Shown here in pieces: positions 52,677 through 62,231 of a stretch of DNA of 64,000 nt. This DNA is from Pseudomonadota bacterium (GTDB lineage Bacteria > Desulfobacterota > Desulfobulbia > Desulfobulbales > JAGXFP01). A program made the translations under genes and the position numbers. Position 1 is the stretch's first letter; each line of letters opens with the position of its first letter. Location of the stretch: the NCBI GenBank assembly GCA_018814305.1, contig JAHJAA010000048.1, positions 1-64,000 on the forward strand, written 5' to 3'. The notes under the pieces were generated by a model that did not search any database, was not told the DNA's origin, and was given only the letters and a program-made list of their open reading frames with translations.

Positions 52677-54056
52677 CTATTCTTCAACTTCAATGGTTAA
52701 TGACTTTACTTTTTTATGAAGATGACTCCGCTCCAAGCCGACTTCTTCAGCCGTCTGGGTAATATTACCATCATTCTCTTTCAGCCGTTGGCGAAGAAAC
52801 TCCCGCTCAAAGATCCTGCGGGCCTCCTTAAAATTTCTTTCCTGAAACATTTCCGGCCACTCAGAAGTCGACCCAGTCGAATCTCTTCCTGCTCCACCTC
52901 CTTCCGGCTGGAGTCCCAAATCATCGGCGGAAATGACCCGGGCAGGGGTCATGATCACCGCCCTTTCGACCAGATTTTTCAACTCCCGAACATTCCCAGG
53001 CCAACGATGACGAACCAGGGCTTGCAAAGCGGAACCATCAAAGGTTTTTTCGCCAAGGCCCTTCCGGGCCATCACCCCAAGAAAATCGGCGACCAGGAGG
53101 GGGATATCCTCGAGTCGCTCCCGTAAGGGTGGGACATTGATCGGTACCACATTCAAACGATAAAAAAGATCCGCGCGGAAGGAGCCCTGCTCGATTTCCA
53201 TTTCCAGATCCTTGTTGGTTGCAGCCAGCACCCGAACATCAACGGAGATGGTCTTGCCTCCCCCCACCCGTTCGAATTTCTGCTCCTGCAGAATTCGTAG
53301 AATCTTGGCCTGGGTTTTAAGACTCATATCACCGATCTCATCCAGAAAGAGCAAACCTCCATCCGCCTGATCGAATTTTCCTCGCTTACTGCTGGCGGCT
53401 CCAGTAAATGACCCCTTCTCGTGCCCGAACAACTCGCTCTCAATCAATTCTTCCGGAATCGCCGCACAGTTCAACTCGATCATGGGTTGTCTGACCGCCG
53501 TCGACATCTGATGAATAGCTTGGGCCACAACCTCCTTACCGGTCCCATGCTCTCCTCGAATCAGGACCCAGGCCGAAGTAGGAGCCACCCGCTCGATCTG
53601 ATGACGCAGCTGTTGAATCGCCGGTGAATTACCGGTTAAGCCTTGTTGTTTAACCGCCTTACTGCGCAGGATGCGATTCTCTTCTTCCAGTCGGGAGATG
53701 CGCAGACCGTTATTAACCGCCACCATAATTTTATCATAGGAAGGCGGCTTCTCAATAAAATCAAACGCCCCCATCTTGGTGGCCTTGACCGCCGTTTCAA
53801 TATTGCCATGCCCGGAGATCATGATCACCGGCAACATTGGATGCCTGCTCTTTAACTCCTTAAGGGCGGTCAGCCCGTCCATCCCTGGCATCCAGATATC
53901 CAGGAGGACCAGATCGGCCTGTTCCTCCTCCAGATATTTCAAGGCCTTCTCGGCGGAGTCCACCGTAACCGGTAAAAAGCCCTCATCGGAGAGAATACCC
54001 TCCAGGGAATCACGGATACTCTTTTCATCGTCAACAACCAGAACTGTCTTTGCCAT
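52677..54056 (-). CDS. ntrX: Sigma54-dependent response regulator NtrX
   Basis: 459 residues. Receiver (1-120) with phospho-Asp53 in LLDIWMPGMDG; AAA+ (140-380) with GEHGTGKE (Walker A), ESELFGHEKGSFTGA (the sigma54 loop, GAFTGA as GSFTGA), LLFLDEIGD; C-terminal Fis-type HTH (about 415-455, DGNITQTAEEVGLERSHLHKK). Activates sigma54 promoters when phosphorylated by NtrY. The ATG lies 2 bases after the ntrY stop, AAGGGAAG before it. Targets in other bacteria include nitrogen and envelope genes; here unknown. Confidence 0.95.
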   Translation of the reverse strand: MAKTVLVVDDEKSIRDSLEGILSDEGFLPVTVDSAEKALKYLEEEQADLVLLDIWMPGMDGLTALKELKSRHPMLPVIMISGHGNIETAVKATKMGAFDFIEKPPSYDKIMVAVNNGLRISRLEEENRILRSKAVKQQGLTGNSPAIQQLRHQIERVAPTSAWVLIRGEHGTGKEVVAQAIHQMSTAVRQPMIELNCAAIPEELIESELFGHEKGSFTGAASSKRGKFDQADGGLLFLDEIGDMSLKTQAKILRILQEQKFERVGGGKTISVDVRVLAATNKDLEMEIEQGSFRADLFYRLNVVPINVPPLRERLEDIPLLVADFLGVMARKGLGEKTFDGSALQALVRHRWPGNVRELKNLVERAVIMTPARVISADDLGLQPEGGGAGRDSTGSTSEWPEMFQERNFKEARRIFEREFLRQRLKENDGNITQTAEEVGLERSHLHKKVKSLTIEVEE

Positions 54057-54058
54057 GC

Positions 54059-56314
54059 TCACTTCCCTTGAACCGGGAGTTCAACCACGAACCGTGCCCC
54101 CGACGGCTCATTGTCGCGGACCCTGATATACCCGTCATGATCCGCCACGATGGTGCTGGCAATGGCCAACCCCAGACCTGTCCCGGATTTTTTGGTGGAA
54201 AAATAGGGCTCGAAGAGCCGGAGCTTCTCATTATCGGCCACCCCGGGACCATTGTCCCATACCTCGAGGAAGGCCTGACGATTTTTCTCGTCGTACCGCA
54301 GATCAATACCTATTTGCCCTTTTTGGGGATCCACGGCGGCGACGGCGTTATCGAGTAAGTTAATCATTACTCTTTTTAATTGCTTCAGATCAAAGGGAAA
54401 TTTGGGAATTTCACCACTTTGGTTAAATTTGAAGTCAATGTTTTTATGGGCCTCGCCAAAGAAGAGATAGAGTTCACGGGCCATCTCAAAAAGGCTGTGG
54501 TTGGCCTTCTGGACTGCCGGCATCCGGGCAAAGTTTGAAAACTCGCTGACCAGACGCTTCAATTCATCGACCTGGTTGACGATGGTCTGGGTGCAGTTAT
54601 CAAAAACCTCACCATCATCGGCCAGTTTTTCAAGGTAGCGTTTACGTAATCGTTGGGCGGACAACTGAATAGGGGTTAGAGGATTTTTGACCTCATGAGC
54701 GATCCGTCGAGCCACCTCTCGCCAGGCCGCCATCCGCTGGGCCTTTTCCAATTCCGTCAGATTGTCAAAGACCAGGACCACCCCAAGGTTCCGATTTTGC
54801 TCATCCCGTAACTGGGTAAAATTAACCCGGAGAGAAAATATCTCATCTCCCATGTTCAATCGGACCGGATGCTGAATCGTCGACCGGCCGGAGCTGATCA
54901 ACTCTTCAAAGAAACCACTCATGATTTGCTGATGTTCCGGGCGCATCATTTCCCGATAATCCTTACCGATAAAACGATCCCGGTCAATCTTCAACAACTC
55001 TTCAGCAAAACGATTGATGGTGGTGATCCGCCCGGTTTCATCCATAGAAACCACACCCGCCGCCACATTTTGCAGAATGGTCTCGGTGTACTGCTGCCGG
55101 TTCGAGAGCTCAAGATTACTATCGGTTAAAGCCTGATTAACCTTCTCCAGTTGAAGTTTCCCGGCCAAGAGATCCCGGGTCATCTGATTGAATGAATCGA
55201 CCAGGGTACCCATTTCATCGTCGGAATCCTTGTCGAGAACAAAATCCAGTTCTCCATCGGCAACCCGTCGAGTGGCAGAGGCGAGAGTAGCAATGGGGCC
55301 GGTCAATCCCCGGGCCATATAAAACCCAAACCAGATAGCGCTGAAGATGATCAGGAGAGTGACGACCAACAAAACCACCAGGAGGCTGGTCTTGATGGGG
55401 TTTTTAAGGAGCATCAACTGCCGATACCCTTCCAGCCCACTGGAAATAAGCTCCATGGAACGAAGGCGGGAACGGGGCAGCAGCAGAGAGGTGATCAAAA
55501 TATTCATTTTCTGATCGGTTAGCGACCCAATATTCACCGGGGTCAATCCCCGAACCAGTTCACCCTCTTCCACTGTTTGAATGGCCACCAGATCGGTCTC
55601 TCCAGCCAAAGCTCGCCGGAGAAGCTCCGCGGGGACCTCCGGGACATTCTCCCGATCAATCCCAGTGCCGAACACCTTGACCAGGGGAACCCTCTGATTA
55701 CTCAACAATTCGAGTCCGGCCAGTCCATGACTTTCGGCAATATCGGTTAAGAAAAGATCAAGATGCTGGGCAATCAGCTGCTGATAGAGTTGAGCTTCCA
55801 GACGCACCGCGATGGATTTCCCCTGACTGCGAACCTGAGAACGGGCTTTATCATAGACCTCCCTCGCCATATTCAATGATTCCTGCAGGGACTGCTCCAC
55901 CCGAATATTGAACCAGTAGTCCATACTGGTTGAGACAAACTGCAGCGAAATAAAGAACAGGAGCCCAGTGGGAACCAGAGAGAGAGAAACAAAGGAAACC
56001 ACCATCTTGGTCCGGAGCCGGGTACCCAACAAGTCACGGCGCCGTTCAAAAATCAGCTGCACCAGGTTCCGGAGGACCAGAAACACCACCAGCAACAACA
56101 GCATAACGTTGAGGTTAATAACCGTGAAAACCAAGACATTACCGCTGACCGGAAAGGGAATGGTCCCGAGTTCAAAAACCCTCGATTCGATGTAGGTCAG
56201 GATGGGCAGGGTACAGAGGCAGATAAGGATGACCAGCCAGATCCGGCGGCGTTTTTTCAAGTCGCGCAGGAGAAGTCCCTGGGAGGTATTGAGCTCAATA
56301 TCGGAAGGTGACAT
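54059..56314 (-). CDS. ntrY: Membrane sensor kinase NtrY
   Basis: 751 residues. Helices near 25-50, 65-90, 110-130 and 305-330 bracket a periplasmic domain (about 130-300). HAMP (about 330-385, GPIATLASATRRVADGELDF). PAS (about 405-515, TILQNVAAGVVSMDETGRI). HisKA with phospho-His in RRIAHEVKNPLTP; HATPase with LLDNAVAA, WDNGPGVAD and GTGLGLAIA. ATG 56314 overlaps the upstream DUF4390 gene by 20 bases. Kinase for NtrX, which follows at once. Confidence 0.94.
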   Translation of the reverse strand: MSPSDIELNTSQGLLLRDLKKRRRIWLVILICLCTLPILTYIESRVFELGTIPFPVSGNVLVFTVINLNVMLLLLVVFLVLRNLVQLIFERRRDLLGTRLRTKMVVSFVSLSLVPTGLLFFISLQFVSTSMDYWFNIRVEQSLQESLNMAREVYDKARSQVRSQGKSIAVRLEAQLYQQLIAQHLDLFLTDIAESHGLAGLELLSNQRVPLVKVFGTGIDRENVPEVPAELLRRALAGETDLVAIQTVEEGELVRGLTPVNIGSLTDQKMNILITSLLLPRSRLRSMELISSGLEGYRQLMLLKNPIKTSLLVVLLVVTLLIIFSAIWFGFYMARGLTGPIATLASATRRVADGELDFVLDKDSDDEMGTLVDSFNQMTRDLLAGKLQLEKVNQALTDSNLELSNRQQYTETILQNVAAGVVSMDETGRITTINRFAEELLKIDRDRFIGKDYREMMRPEHQQIMSGFFEELISSGRSTIQHPVRLNMGDEIFSLRVNFTQLRDEQNRNLGVVLVFDNLTELEKAQRMAAWREVARRIAHEVKNPLTPIQLSAQRLRKRYLEKLADDGEVFDNCTQTIVNQVDELKRLVSEFSNFARMPAVQKANHSLFEMARELYLFFGEAHKNIDFKFNQSGEIPKFPFDLKQLKRVMINLLDNAVAAVDPQKGQIGIDLRYDEKNRQAFLEVWDNGPGVADNEKLRLFEPYFSTKKSGTGLGLAIASTIVADHDGYIRVRDNEPSGARFVVELPVQGK

Positions 56315-56891
56315 GATTCCAATCCGTATCAAAGTCCAGCAGTTGCCAGAAAGGGATCAGATAGTGAAAGAAAAGCGGCAGGGTCTTCCGCTCAAGCCTG
56401 GCCTTGACATCAACGACATAAACCTGGCCTGGCCTGAGAATCCCAAGAGAAGCAATCCTTACTCCATCTACCCTGTTCATTAATTTTTTCCCCTCCAAGC
56501 GAGACGGCGCCGCGATGGTCTTCTGCCGCTCGGAACATTTCACTCTGTATTCCTGCTTGAGCGAATCAAAGGAAAGGGTATGATCGAAGGTCAATGAAGC
56601 AATAGCCCGCCGACCGCCTCCTTCGTTGACCACCTCATTCAACGTCACATAAAACGTGAAGGTGGCTGGAATTCCGTTGTCGATTCCCTCCTCCATCTCT
56701 GGCCGGAAGGCATGATCAAGGGAAAAATACAGGACAAGATCCTGTTTGGTATTATTGACCACCAGATCAGTGACCTCGGCCTTTTGAGCCATGACCAAGG
56801 AGGGACTGAGGAATCCGGCCACAAACCACCCCGCCGCCAGCACAAAAAAACATTGCCAGAAGCTGCTTAGGTATCCACTCAAACCACGCAA
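56295..56891 (-). CDS. DUF4390 family secreted protein
   Basis: About 198 residues from TTG 56891, which has GGAG 8 bases upstream; a TTG at 56912 is the other option. Signal sequence or N-terminal helix (FWQCFFVLAAGWFVAGFL), then a beta-rich domain: VTDLVVNNTKQDLVLYFSLDHAF in part, FTFYVTLNEVV, KTLPLFFHYLIPFWQLLDFDTDW in part near the end. The family is regularly found upstream of ntrYX in Desulfobacterota and Proteobacteria; it may be the periplasmic partner of NtrY. Overlaps hflX and ntrY at its two ends. Confidence 0.8.
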   Translation of the reverse strand: MRGLSGYLSSFWQCFFVLAAGWFVAGFLSPSLVMAQKAEVTDLVVNNTKQDLVLYFSLDHAFRPEMEEGIDNGIPATFTFYVTLNEVVNEGGGRRAIASLTFDHTLSFDSLKQEYRVKCSERQKTIAAPSRLEGKKLMNRVDGVRIASLGILRPGQVYVVDVKARLERKTLPLFFHYLIPFWQLLDFDTDWNHVTFRY

Positions 56892-56904
56892 AGAGATTGC
56901 TCCA

Positions 56905-58536
56905 TCATACAATTTTTTTCATGATCAGATCCTGGGCCCGGTCAAGAAATGGACCGAAGGTCTTGGAATCCATGGCAGAAAGAGGGAATCCATTTAATTG
57001 TCGGGCAAGATTGTCTAAAAACGCCGGATCAACTAGGTCAATCTTATTCAATACCCTCAAGCATGGAATAGTATCAAGTTTCAGCTCCCTTAGCAAATCA
57101 TCAACCACCCGGATCTGATCAGAATGGGCGGGATTGCCCAGGTCGATCACATGAACCAGGAGATCCGCCTCATGGAGTTCCTCCAGGGTGGACTTGAAAG
57201 AGAGCAACAGTTCGTCAGGAAGATCACGAATAAAGCCCACCGTATCGGTGATCACCACCTCAAGATCCCGGGGAAACCGTAACCTGCGACTGGTGGGGTC
57301 CAAGGTGGCAAACAATTTATCTTCGGCCAGGATTTGACTGTGGGTCAAGGTATTGAGCAAGGTCGATTTACCGGCATTGGTATAGCCCACCAATGAAATA
57401 ACCGGTAAATCCTTTTTCCGGCGCCGTGATCGTCGATGATGCCGTTCACGACCAACTTGCTCCAGTTTACGGGCCAGAATGGCCAACCGCTCCTGGATCC
57501 GCCGCCGATCTATCTCAAGCTTGGTCTCGCCGGGTCCTCGGGCACCAATACCACCGGTAAGACGGGATAGCGCGTCATCCCTGGTCCCTAGCCTCGGCAA
57601 CAAATACTTCAGCTGGGCCATTTCGATCTGCAGTTTCCCCTCCCGACTCAAGGCCCGCCGGGCAAAGATATCAAGAATCAACTGGGTCCGATCGATGACC
57701 CGCATCTCAGTATGATCGGTGATGGAACGGATCTGTGAGGGACTCAATTCCTGATCAAAAATCAACAGATTCGCGTTATTGACCAGGGCCTTCAACATGA
57801 TCTCGCCCAGTTTGCCGCGCCCCATGATGATCCGGGGATTAATCTTACGCGGCCGCTGAATCACGGTTTCGGCAACATGAACTTCGGCCGTCCCCGCCAG
57901 TTCAACCAGTTCAGCCATGGAATCTTCGGCCACCTCCCGCGGCAGAGTGGTCACACTGATAAGGATAGCCCGATCCTGTTGGCCATCAACCTCCAACCTG
58001 GGACTAACCCTGGCAAATTCCTGCTCAAGGGAATTAATGAGTTCAAGGAAATTATCGGTCTGCTGGCTTGGCACCACTGGATCCAAAAAGACCCAGTTAC
58101 GACCGGCCAGTGGCGTCGGCAGGAGATGAGCCGCATAGAGGCGCTCGGGATAGCCGTTTTCATCAACCTTGATCATGGCCATCAAATCAAAGCGAAGAAA
58201 GAGCAAATCCATCAGATCGTCATCGTTCAAGTCCTCCCCGGCCAGATGGGTGTGGACACAGCGCAACCCCTTGAGACGCCCACCAGTCCCGCGAATCTGC
58301 GGCAATACCGGCAGCATGATTCCCCGATGATCTCCGACAACCACCTCGAAGACCCGACCGGCCCGATCAATCAACACCCCGATCTGCCGACCGAGTACGA
58401 AAGACATCCCCGCAATTTCCCGGGCCAGCTCCGGACTTACAATCCGGTCAGGGGAAACCCGACGCCCGGCGAGACGATCAAGTGCGCGGAGCTGGGCGGT
58501 TTTCAGTCCACCTGTATTACCGGATACGTTCGACAT
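56905..58536 (-). CDS. hflX: Ribosome-rescue GTPase HflX with long N-terminal extension
   Basis: 543 residues against about 430. The canonical HflX begins near 188 (ILISVTTLPREVAEDSMAEL) with the glycine-rich GRGKLGEIM, and the GTPase domain has G1 GYTNAGKST, G2 FATLDPTSR, G3 DTVGFIRDLP, G4 NKID. Residues 1-187 form an extra domain (MSFVLGRQIGVLIDRAGRVF in part, GVHTHL-type LRCVHTHLAGEDLNDDDL) seen in related anaerobes and of unknown role. Gene starts 8 bases after selB and its end abuts DUF4390. Confidence 0.93.
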   Translation of the reverse strand: MSNVSGNTGGLKTAQLRALDRLAGRRVSPDRIVSPELAREIAGMSFVLGRQIGVLIDRAGRVFEVVVGDHRGIMLPVLPQIRGTGGRLKGLRCVHTHLAGEDLNDDDLMDLLFLRFDLMAMIKVDENGYPERLYAAHLLPTPLAGRNWVFLDPVVPSQQTDNFLELINSLEQEFARVSPRLEVDGQQDRAILISVTTLPREVAEDSMAELVELAGTAEVHVAETVIQRPRKINPRIIMGRGKLGEIMLKALVNNANLLIFDQELSPSQIRSITDHTEMRVIDRTQLILDIFARRALSREGKLQIEMAQLKYLLPRLGTRDDALSRLTGGIGARGPGETKLEIDRRRIQERLAILARKLEQVGRERHHRRSRRRKKDLPVISLVGYTNAGKSTLLNTLTHSQILAEDKLFATLDPTSRRLRFPRDLEVVITDTVGFIRDLPDELLLSFKSTLEELHEADLLVHVIDLGNPAHSDQIRVVDDLLRELKLDTIPCLRVLNKIDLVDPAFLDNLARQLNGFPLSAMDSKTFGPFLDRAQDLIMKKIV

Positions 58537-58544
58537 GGCCCGGA

Positions 58545-60464
58545 CTAGGTCCGTTTCTCCCGAAGAACCCGTTTATCACCAATTCGTAAGGTGATTTTTC
58601 GTTGGTCGAAATACTCCAGAAGAGGAATGGAAAATTTCCGGGAAAGCCCGGTTAACCCCTTGAATCCCTGGGCATCAATTTCGGAGTATTGCCGAAGAAA
58701 AGCGATCAGTTCGGCCTCCAAACCGGCCAAGATCTCGGTGTAAAAATAAAGATCCTCGCTGACCTTGGTCAAGATATTTTCCCGAACCAGCACCCCGATC
58801 ATCTCTTTTACCAGTGGGGTTGGGCGGGAGGCGAAATGAGCAAAAAGCTCTTTGATTCTAGGGGCTTGCAAGGCAGCATCACGATAAAAGCAGAGTATCT
58901 CTTCATGGAGTTGACTATGGTCTTCAGCCATGGCCGGATTATGGTCAAAGGATTTCACCACGGAATCATCCTGAATCAGGAGTTTTTTCTGGGTAAGATC
59001 GGTCAGCAGAAACTGATATAGTTTCTGGTCAAGATTGGCGCCAAGACGACTCCGCAATTCCTCCTTGGATATCCCGGGCTGAAGAGGATTCTCCTGGTGA
59101 AAAGCCTCGACAAACTCGACAACGGTCTGTCGCAACTTGTCAACAACCTGGGCCGAGACCATCAGCTGACGGCTTGAGTCGATCATTACGGCCTGGCGGG
59201 TGGAGAGCGGAACATCAAGTACCTTTTTAAAACGGTTCCCGAAGAGTCCCATCTGGACCCCAAGCTGCTCTGCAGTCAAGCCGACAACTCCGGCTTCCCG
59301 AAGATGGAGGTTGATCAGGTCTGTATGATCCCCGTTTCGATAGCAGTCAAAAATCTCTTCATTACCAGTGCGAAACCGCCGTTTTTTGGCAGCATGACCA
59401 CTGTAAATAACCCCGCCACCGATGGTGTGAACCGGAGAATAACTCCGCACCACATAATGATCACCGGGCCAGGCGCAGGCCGGCTCTTCAAAGAGAAGTT
59501 GGGCGTTGCAGGAATCTCCCGGTTCGATCTCATCCCGATCCAACAGTACGATCCGCCCCATGATCTCGGCGGTGCCGAGATGAATTCTCACCCGACTCCG
59601 ATTCTTCATTTTTTTCCGGTTCGCCGAAAGGTAGAGGAATTCAACGTCCATAATATAGGACGGATTCAGGCTGCCGAGGGTGGCACAGACATCCCCGCGA
59701 TTGATGCTCTCCCGTTCAATTCCCTGGATATTGATGGCAGTACGATGCCCCGCTTCCACCTCCTGGATATCCCGGGTATGAACCTGGAGCCCCCGAATCC
59801 TGCCGAGATTCATGCCGGGATAGATACAGATCTCATCACCGACCTTTACCCGCCCGGAAATGGAGGTCCCGGTAACCACCGAACCAAAACCCTTGATGGA
59901 AAAAATCCGATCAACCGGGAGGCGAAAAGGCCCGAAGGCTTCGGTAAAAGCGGAGGCCGCGACCTGGCGATCCAATTCAGCGCGGACCTCGTCGATCCCG
60001 GACCCGGTCGTCGAAGATATGGCGATCATCGGGGCATCATCTAAAAAACTCCCGATAAAAAATTCTCTGATCTCATCTTGAACCAGTTCAAGCCACTCGG
60101 GCTCAACCAGATCTTTTTTAGTGACGATAATAATCCCGCGGTCAACCCCAAGCAGACGGCATATCTCAAAATGTTCACGGGTCTGGGGCATGATCCCCTC
60201 ATCGGCGGCGACGACAAAGGCCACCAGATCAATCCCGGCAGCCCCGGCCACCATATTCTTGATAAACTTCTCATGACCTGGAACATCAACGATTCCCAGT
60301 CGATGACCGCAGGGCAAATCAAGATAGGCAAAACCCAGTTCGATGGTTATCCCCCGGGCCTTTTCCTCTTTGAGGCGATCGGTGTCTATACCGGTCAGGG
60401 CCTTGACCAGACTGGTCTTGCCGTGATCCACATGACCGGCCGTACCCAAAACTATTTCACGCAT
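58545..60464 (-). CDS. selB: Selenocysteine-specific elongation factor SelB
   Basis: 639 residues. GTPase: [25 protein letters not shown]. Domains II/III to about 350, then the four winged helices of domain IV (about 380-639) that bind SECIS hairpins, ending [17 protein letters not shown]. Brings Sec-tRNA to UGA codons. A client, the HesB-like selenoprotein at 302-637, is in the same window. selA, selC and selD are not. It lies 5 bases after the metallo-hydrolase gene and 8 before hflX. Confidence 0.97.
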   Translation of the reverse strand: MREIVLGTAGHVDHGKTSLVKALTGIDTDRLKEEKARGITIELGFAYLDLPCGHRLGIVDVPGHEKFIKNMVAGAAGIDLVAFVVAADEGIMPQTREHFEICRLLGVDRGIIIVTKKDLVEPEWLELVQDEIREFFIGSFLDDAPMIAISSTTGSGIDEVRAELDRQVAASAFTEAFGPFRLPVDRIFSIKGFGSVVTGTSISGRVKVGDEICIYPGMNLGRIRGLQVHTRDIQEVEAGHRTAINIQGIERESINRGDVCATLGSLNPSYIMDVEFLYLSANRKKMKNRSRVRIHLGTAEIMGRIVLLDRDEIEPGDSCNAQLLFEEPACAWPGDHYVVRSYSPVHTIGGGVIYSGHAAKKRRFRTGNEEIFDCYRNGDHTDLINLHLREAGVVGLTAEQLGVQMGLFGNRFKKVLDVPLSTRQAVMIDSSRQLMVSAQVVDKLRQTVVEFVEAFHQENPLQPGISKEELRSRLGANLDQKLYQFLLTDLTQKKLLIQDDSVVKSFDHNPAMAEDHSQLHEEILCFYRDAALQAPRIKELFAHFASRPTPLVKEMIGVLVRENILTKVSEDLYFYTEILAGLEAELIAFLRQYSEIDAQGFKGLTGLSRKFSIPLLEYFDQRKITLRIGDKRVLREKRT

Positions 60465-60469
60465 TCCTG

Positions 60470-61117
60470 CTACCGCGCCCAGGAACTATCTGAAAGAAAT
60501 GGATTTGTCCGGATCTCCGCCGCCAGGGTTGAATGATCACCACCATACCCATGCCCCGGCCAAACCACTGTTTCTCCGGGAAGGATCAGGAGACGATCGC
60601 GGATTGCCTGGAAAAGCTGCTGCCCATTCCCCCCCGGGAAGTCAGTCCGCCCGACGCCGCCGACGAAGAGGGTGTCGCCGGTGAACAGGTTGGGTGGATT
60701 ATAAAGGCAGATACCGCCGGGAGTATGGCCCGGAGTAGTAATCACCTTGAGGCTCTCACTCCCGAACTCAATCAAATCACCATCCTTAACCAGACGATCC
60801 GGTTTTGGTGAAGGAGCCAATCCCAGAATGGAAAAATATTGCTCCACATCAGGTTTCCCGAAAAACTCGGCATCTTCAGCCGACATGATGATCTCGGCGC
60901 CGGTAGCCTTCTTAATCGGAGCATTAGCGCAGACATGATCCGGATGGCCATGGGTGTTGATGATGGCAGTCACCTGGATCTTCTCGGCCTTGCACCGGGA
61001 CAGGATCAGATCCTCATCACCGCCCGGATCAATGATCACTCCCTGCCGAGTCTCCTCACAGGCCAGGATATAACAACAGACCGACATCGACCCGACCGTT
61101 ATCGCTTCCAGAAACAT
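60470..61117 (-). CDS. Metallo-beta-lactamase-fold hydrolase (glyoxalase II-like)
   Basis: 215 residues from ATG 61117, with GAGGG 5 bases upstream (ATG 61129 has none). Zinc ligands: NTHGHPDH near 60-67, TTPGHTPGGIC near 130-140, FTGDTLF near 152, and VWPGHGYG near 193. A glyoxalase II-type thioester hydrolase is likely, perhaps without glutathione. First gene in the run with selB, hflX, DUF4390 and ntrYX. Confidence 0.92.
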   Translation of the reverse strand: MFLEAITVGSMSVCCYILACEETRQGVIIDPGGDEDLILSRCKAEKIQVTAIINTHGHPDHVCANAPIKKATGAEIIMSAEDAEFFGKPDVEQYFSILGLAPSPKPDRLVKDGDLIEFGSESLKVITTPGHTPGGICLYNPPNLFTGDTLFVGGVGRTDFPGGNGQQLFQAIRDRLLILPGETVVWPGHGYGGDHSTLAAEIRTNPFLSDSSWAR

Positions 61118-61165
61118 TTTTTCCCTCATACGCCAAAGTTTTTTTGTGGAGTTACCGTTGAGGTA

Positions 61166-62110
61166 TCAACAATCACAGGTCACCGGGTTGCATTCACCAC
61201 CCTCGCACCCGCATTTCGGGGTTACGGTGGCCAGAGAAATCCTGTTCACTGTGCTCGCGATAACATTATCAAGCACTTCCGTAAAAGCGGTGATCGCCGG
61301 GCTCTCACCTGCCCCAACCAGATACGGTTGCCCGGCATCCCCTCCGATCACGATCTGCGGGTCGACAGGGATGGTCCCCAAAAAAGGCACCTTGAAATCG
61401 ACAGCCGTCTTCCGACCACCACCGGTTTTAAAGATCTCAACCGTCTTGTTGCAATGAGGACAAACCATCCCGCTCATATTCTCGACAACCCCAAGGACTT
61501 CCATACTGACATGCTTACAGAAGTTGAGCGATTTCCTTACATCAGCCAGGGCAATCTCCTGGGGGGTCGTCACGACCAGGGCCAAGGCATCCTTGATTGT
61601 TGAAGATATGGTCAGGGGCTCATCACCGGTGCCCGGAGGGGAATCAATAACCAAAAAATCCAGCTCCCCCCAGTCAATATCAGCAATGAACTGACGAATA
61701 GCCTGAATCTTCAAGGGACCTCGCCAAATGATTGGATCATCCCGATTTTCCATCATGTACTCCAGGGAAATGACCTTCAAATTATCCCCATACAGCATGG
61801 GTGGGACCAGATCGCCTTGTTTTTCGACCCCTTGGACGCGCTCGGTCAAGGCCAGCATCCGACAGATATCGGGACCATGGAGATCCACATCCATCAGACC
61901 CACTTTATACCCCCTTTTGGCCAGCCCCACCGCCAAGTTGGTGGAAACGGTACTTTTGCCGACTCCACCCTTCCCGCTCATGACCAGAATTTTATTTTTG
62001 ATCCGGCCCAACGATCTGTTAATCGACTCATCCTGTTTGGCAATAACGGCATTCGCGCCCCCACAGGTGCTTTTCTTGCTCGCACATGAACTCCCGCATG
62101 AATCTCCCAT
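61166..62110 (-). CDS. Mrp/Nbp35-type Fe-S cluster carrier ATPase
   Basis: 314 residues from ATG 62110 after AGGAGGT. P-loop MSGKGGVGKST (deviant Walker A), DVDLHGPDI, IDSPPGTGDEPLT. Cys groups: N-terminal MGDSCGSSCASKKSTCGG (Nbp35-like), VCPHCNK in the middle (CxxC that bridges the dimer cluster), and the tail CGCEGGECNPVTCDC. Delivers [4Fe-4S] clusters to apoproteins in the cytosol. The Cys-rich tail is like that of the HesB-like selenoprotein, though the genes are at opposite ends of the window. N-terminal plus C-terminal Cys groups together exceed standard Mrp. Confidence 0.94.
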   Translation of the reverse strand: MGDSCGSSCASKKSTCGGANAVIAKQDESINRSLGRIKNKILVMSGKGGVGKSTVSTNLAVGLAKRGYKVGLMDVDLHGPDICRMLALTERVQGVEKQGDLVPPMLYGDNLKVISLEYMMENRDDPIIWRGPLKIQAIRQFIADIDWGELDFLVIDSPPGTGDEPLTISSTIKDALALVVTTPQEIALADVRKSLNFCKHVSMEVLGVVENMSGMVCPHCNKTVEIFKTGGGRKTAVDFKVPFLGTIPVDPQIVIGGDAGQPYLVGAGESPAITAFTEVLDNVIASTVNRISLATVTPKCGCEGGECNPVTCDC

Positions 62111-62231
62111 TAAAAACCTCCTGTACAACTATCTATTTTAAAAAAATCATTTCAAACAGGTTTCAAATTGTTCCAAATGAACTTAAACACACCAGATACT
62201 GAACTACTAAGCCCCATAAATAAAAGTTCGG

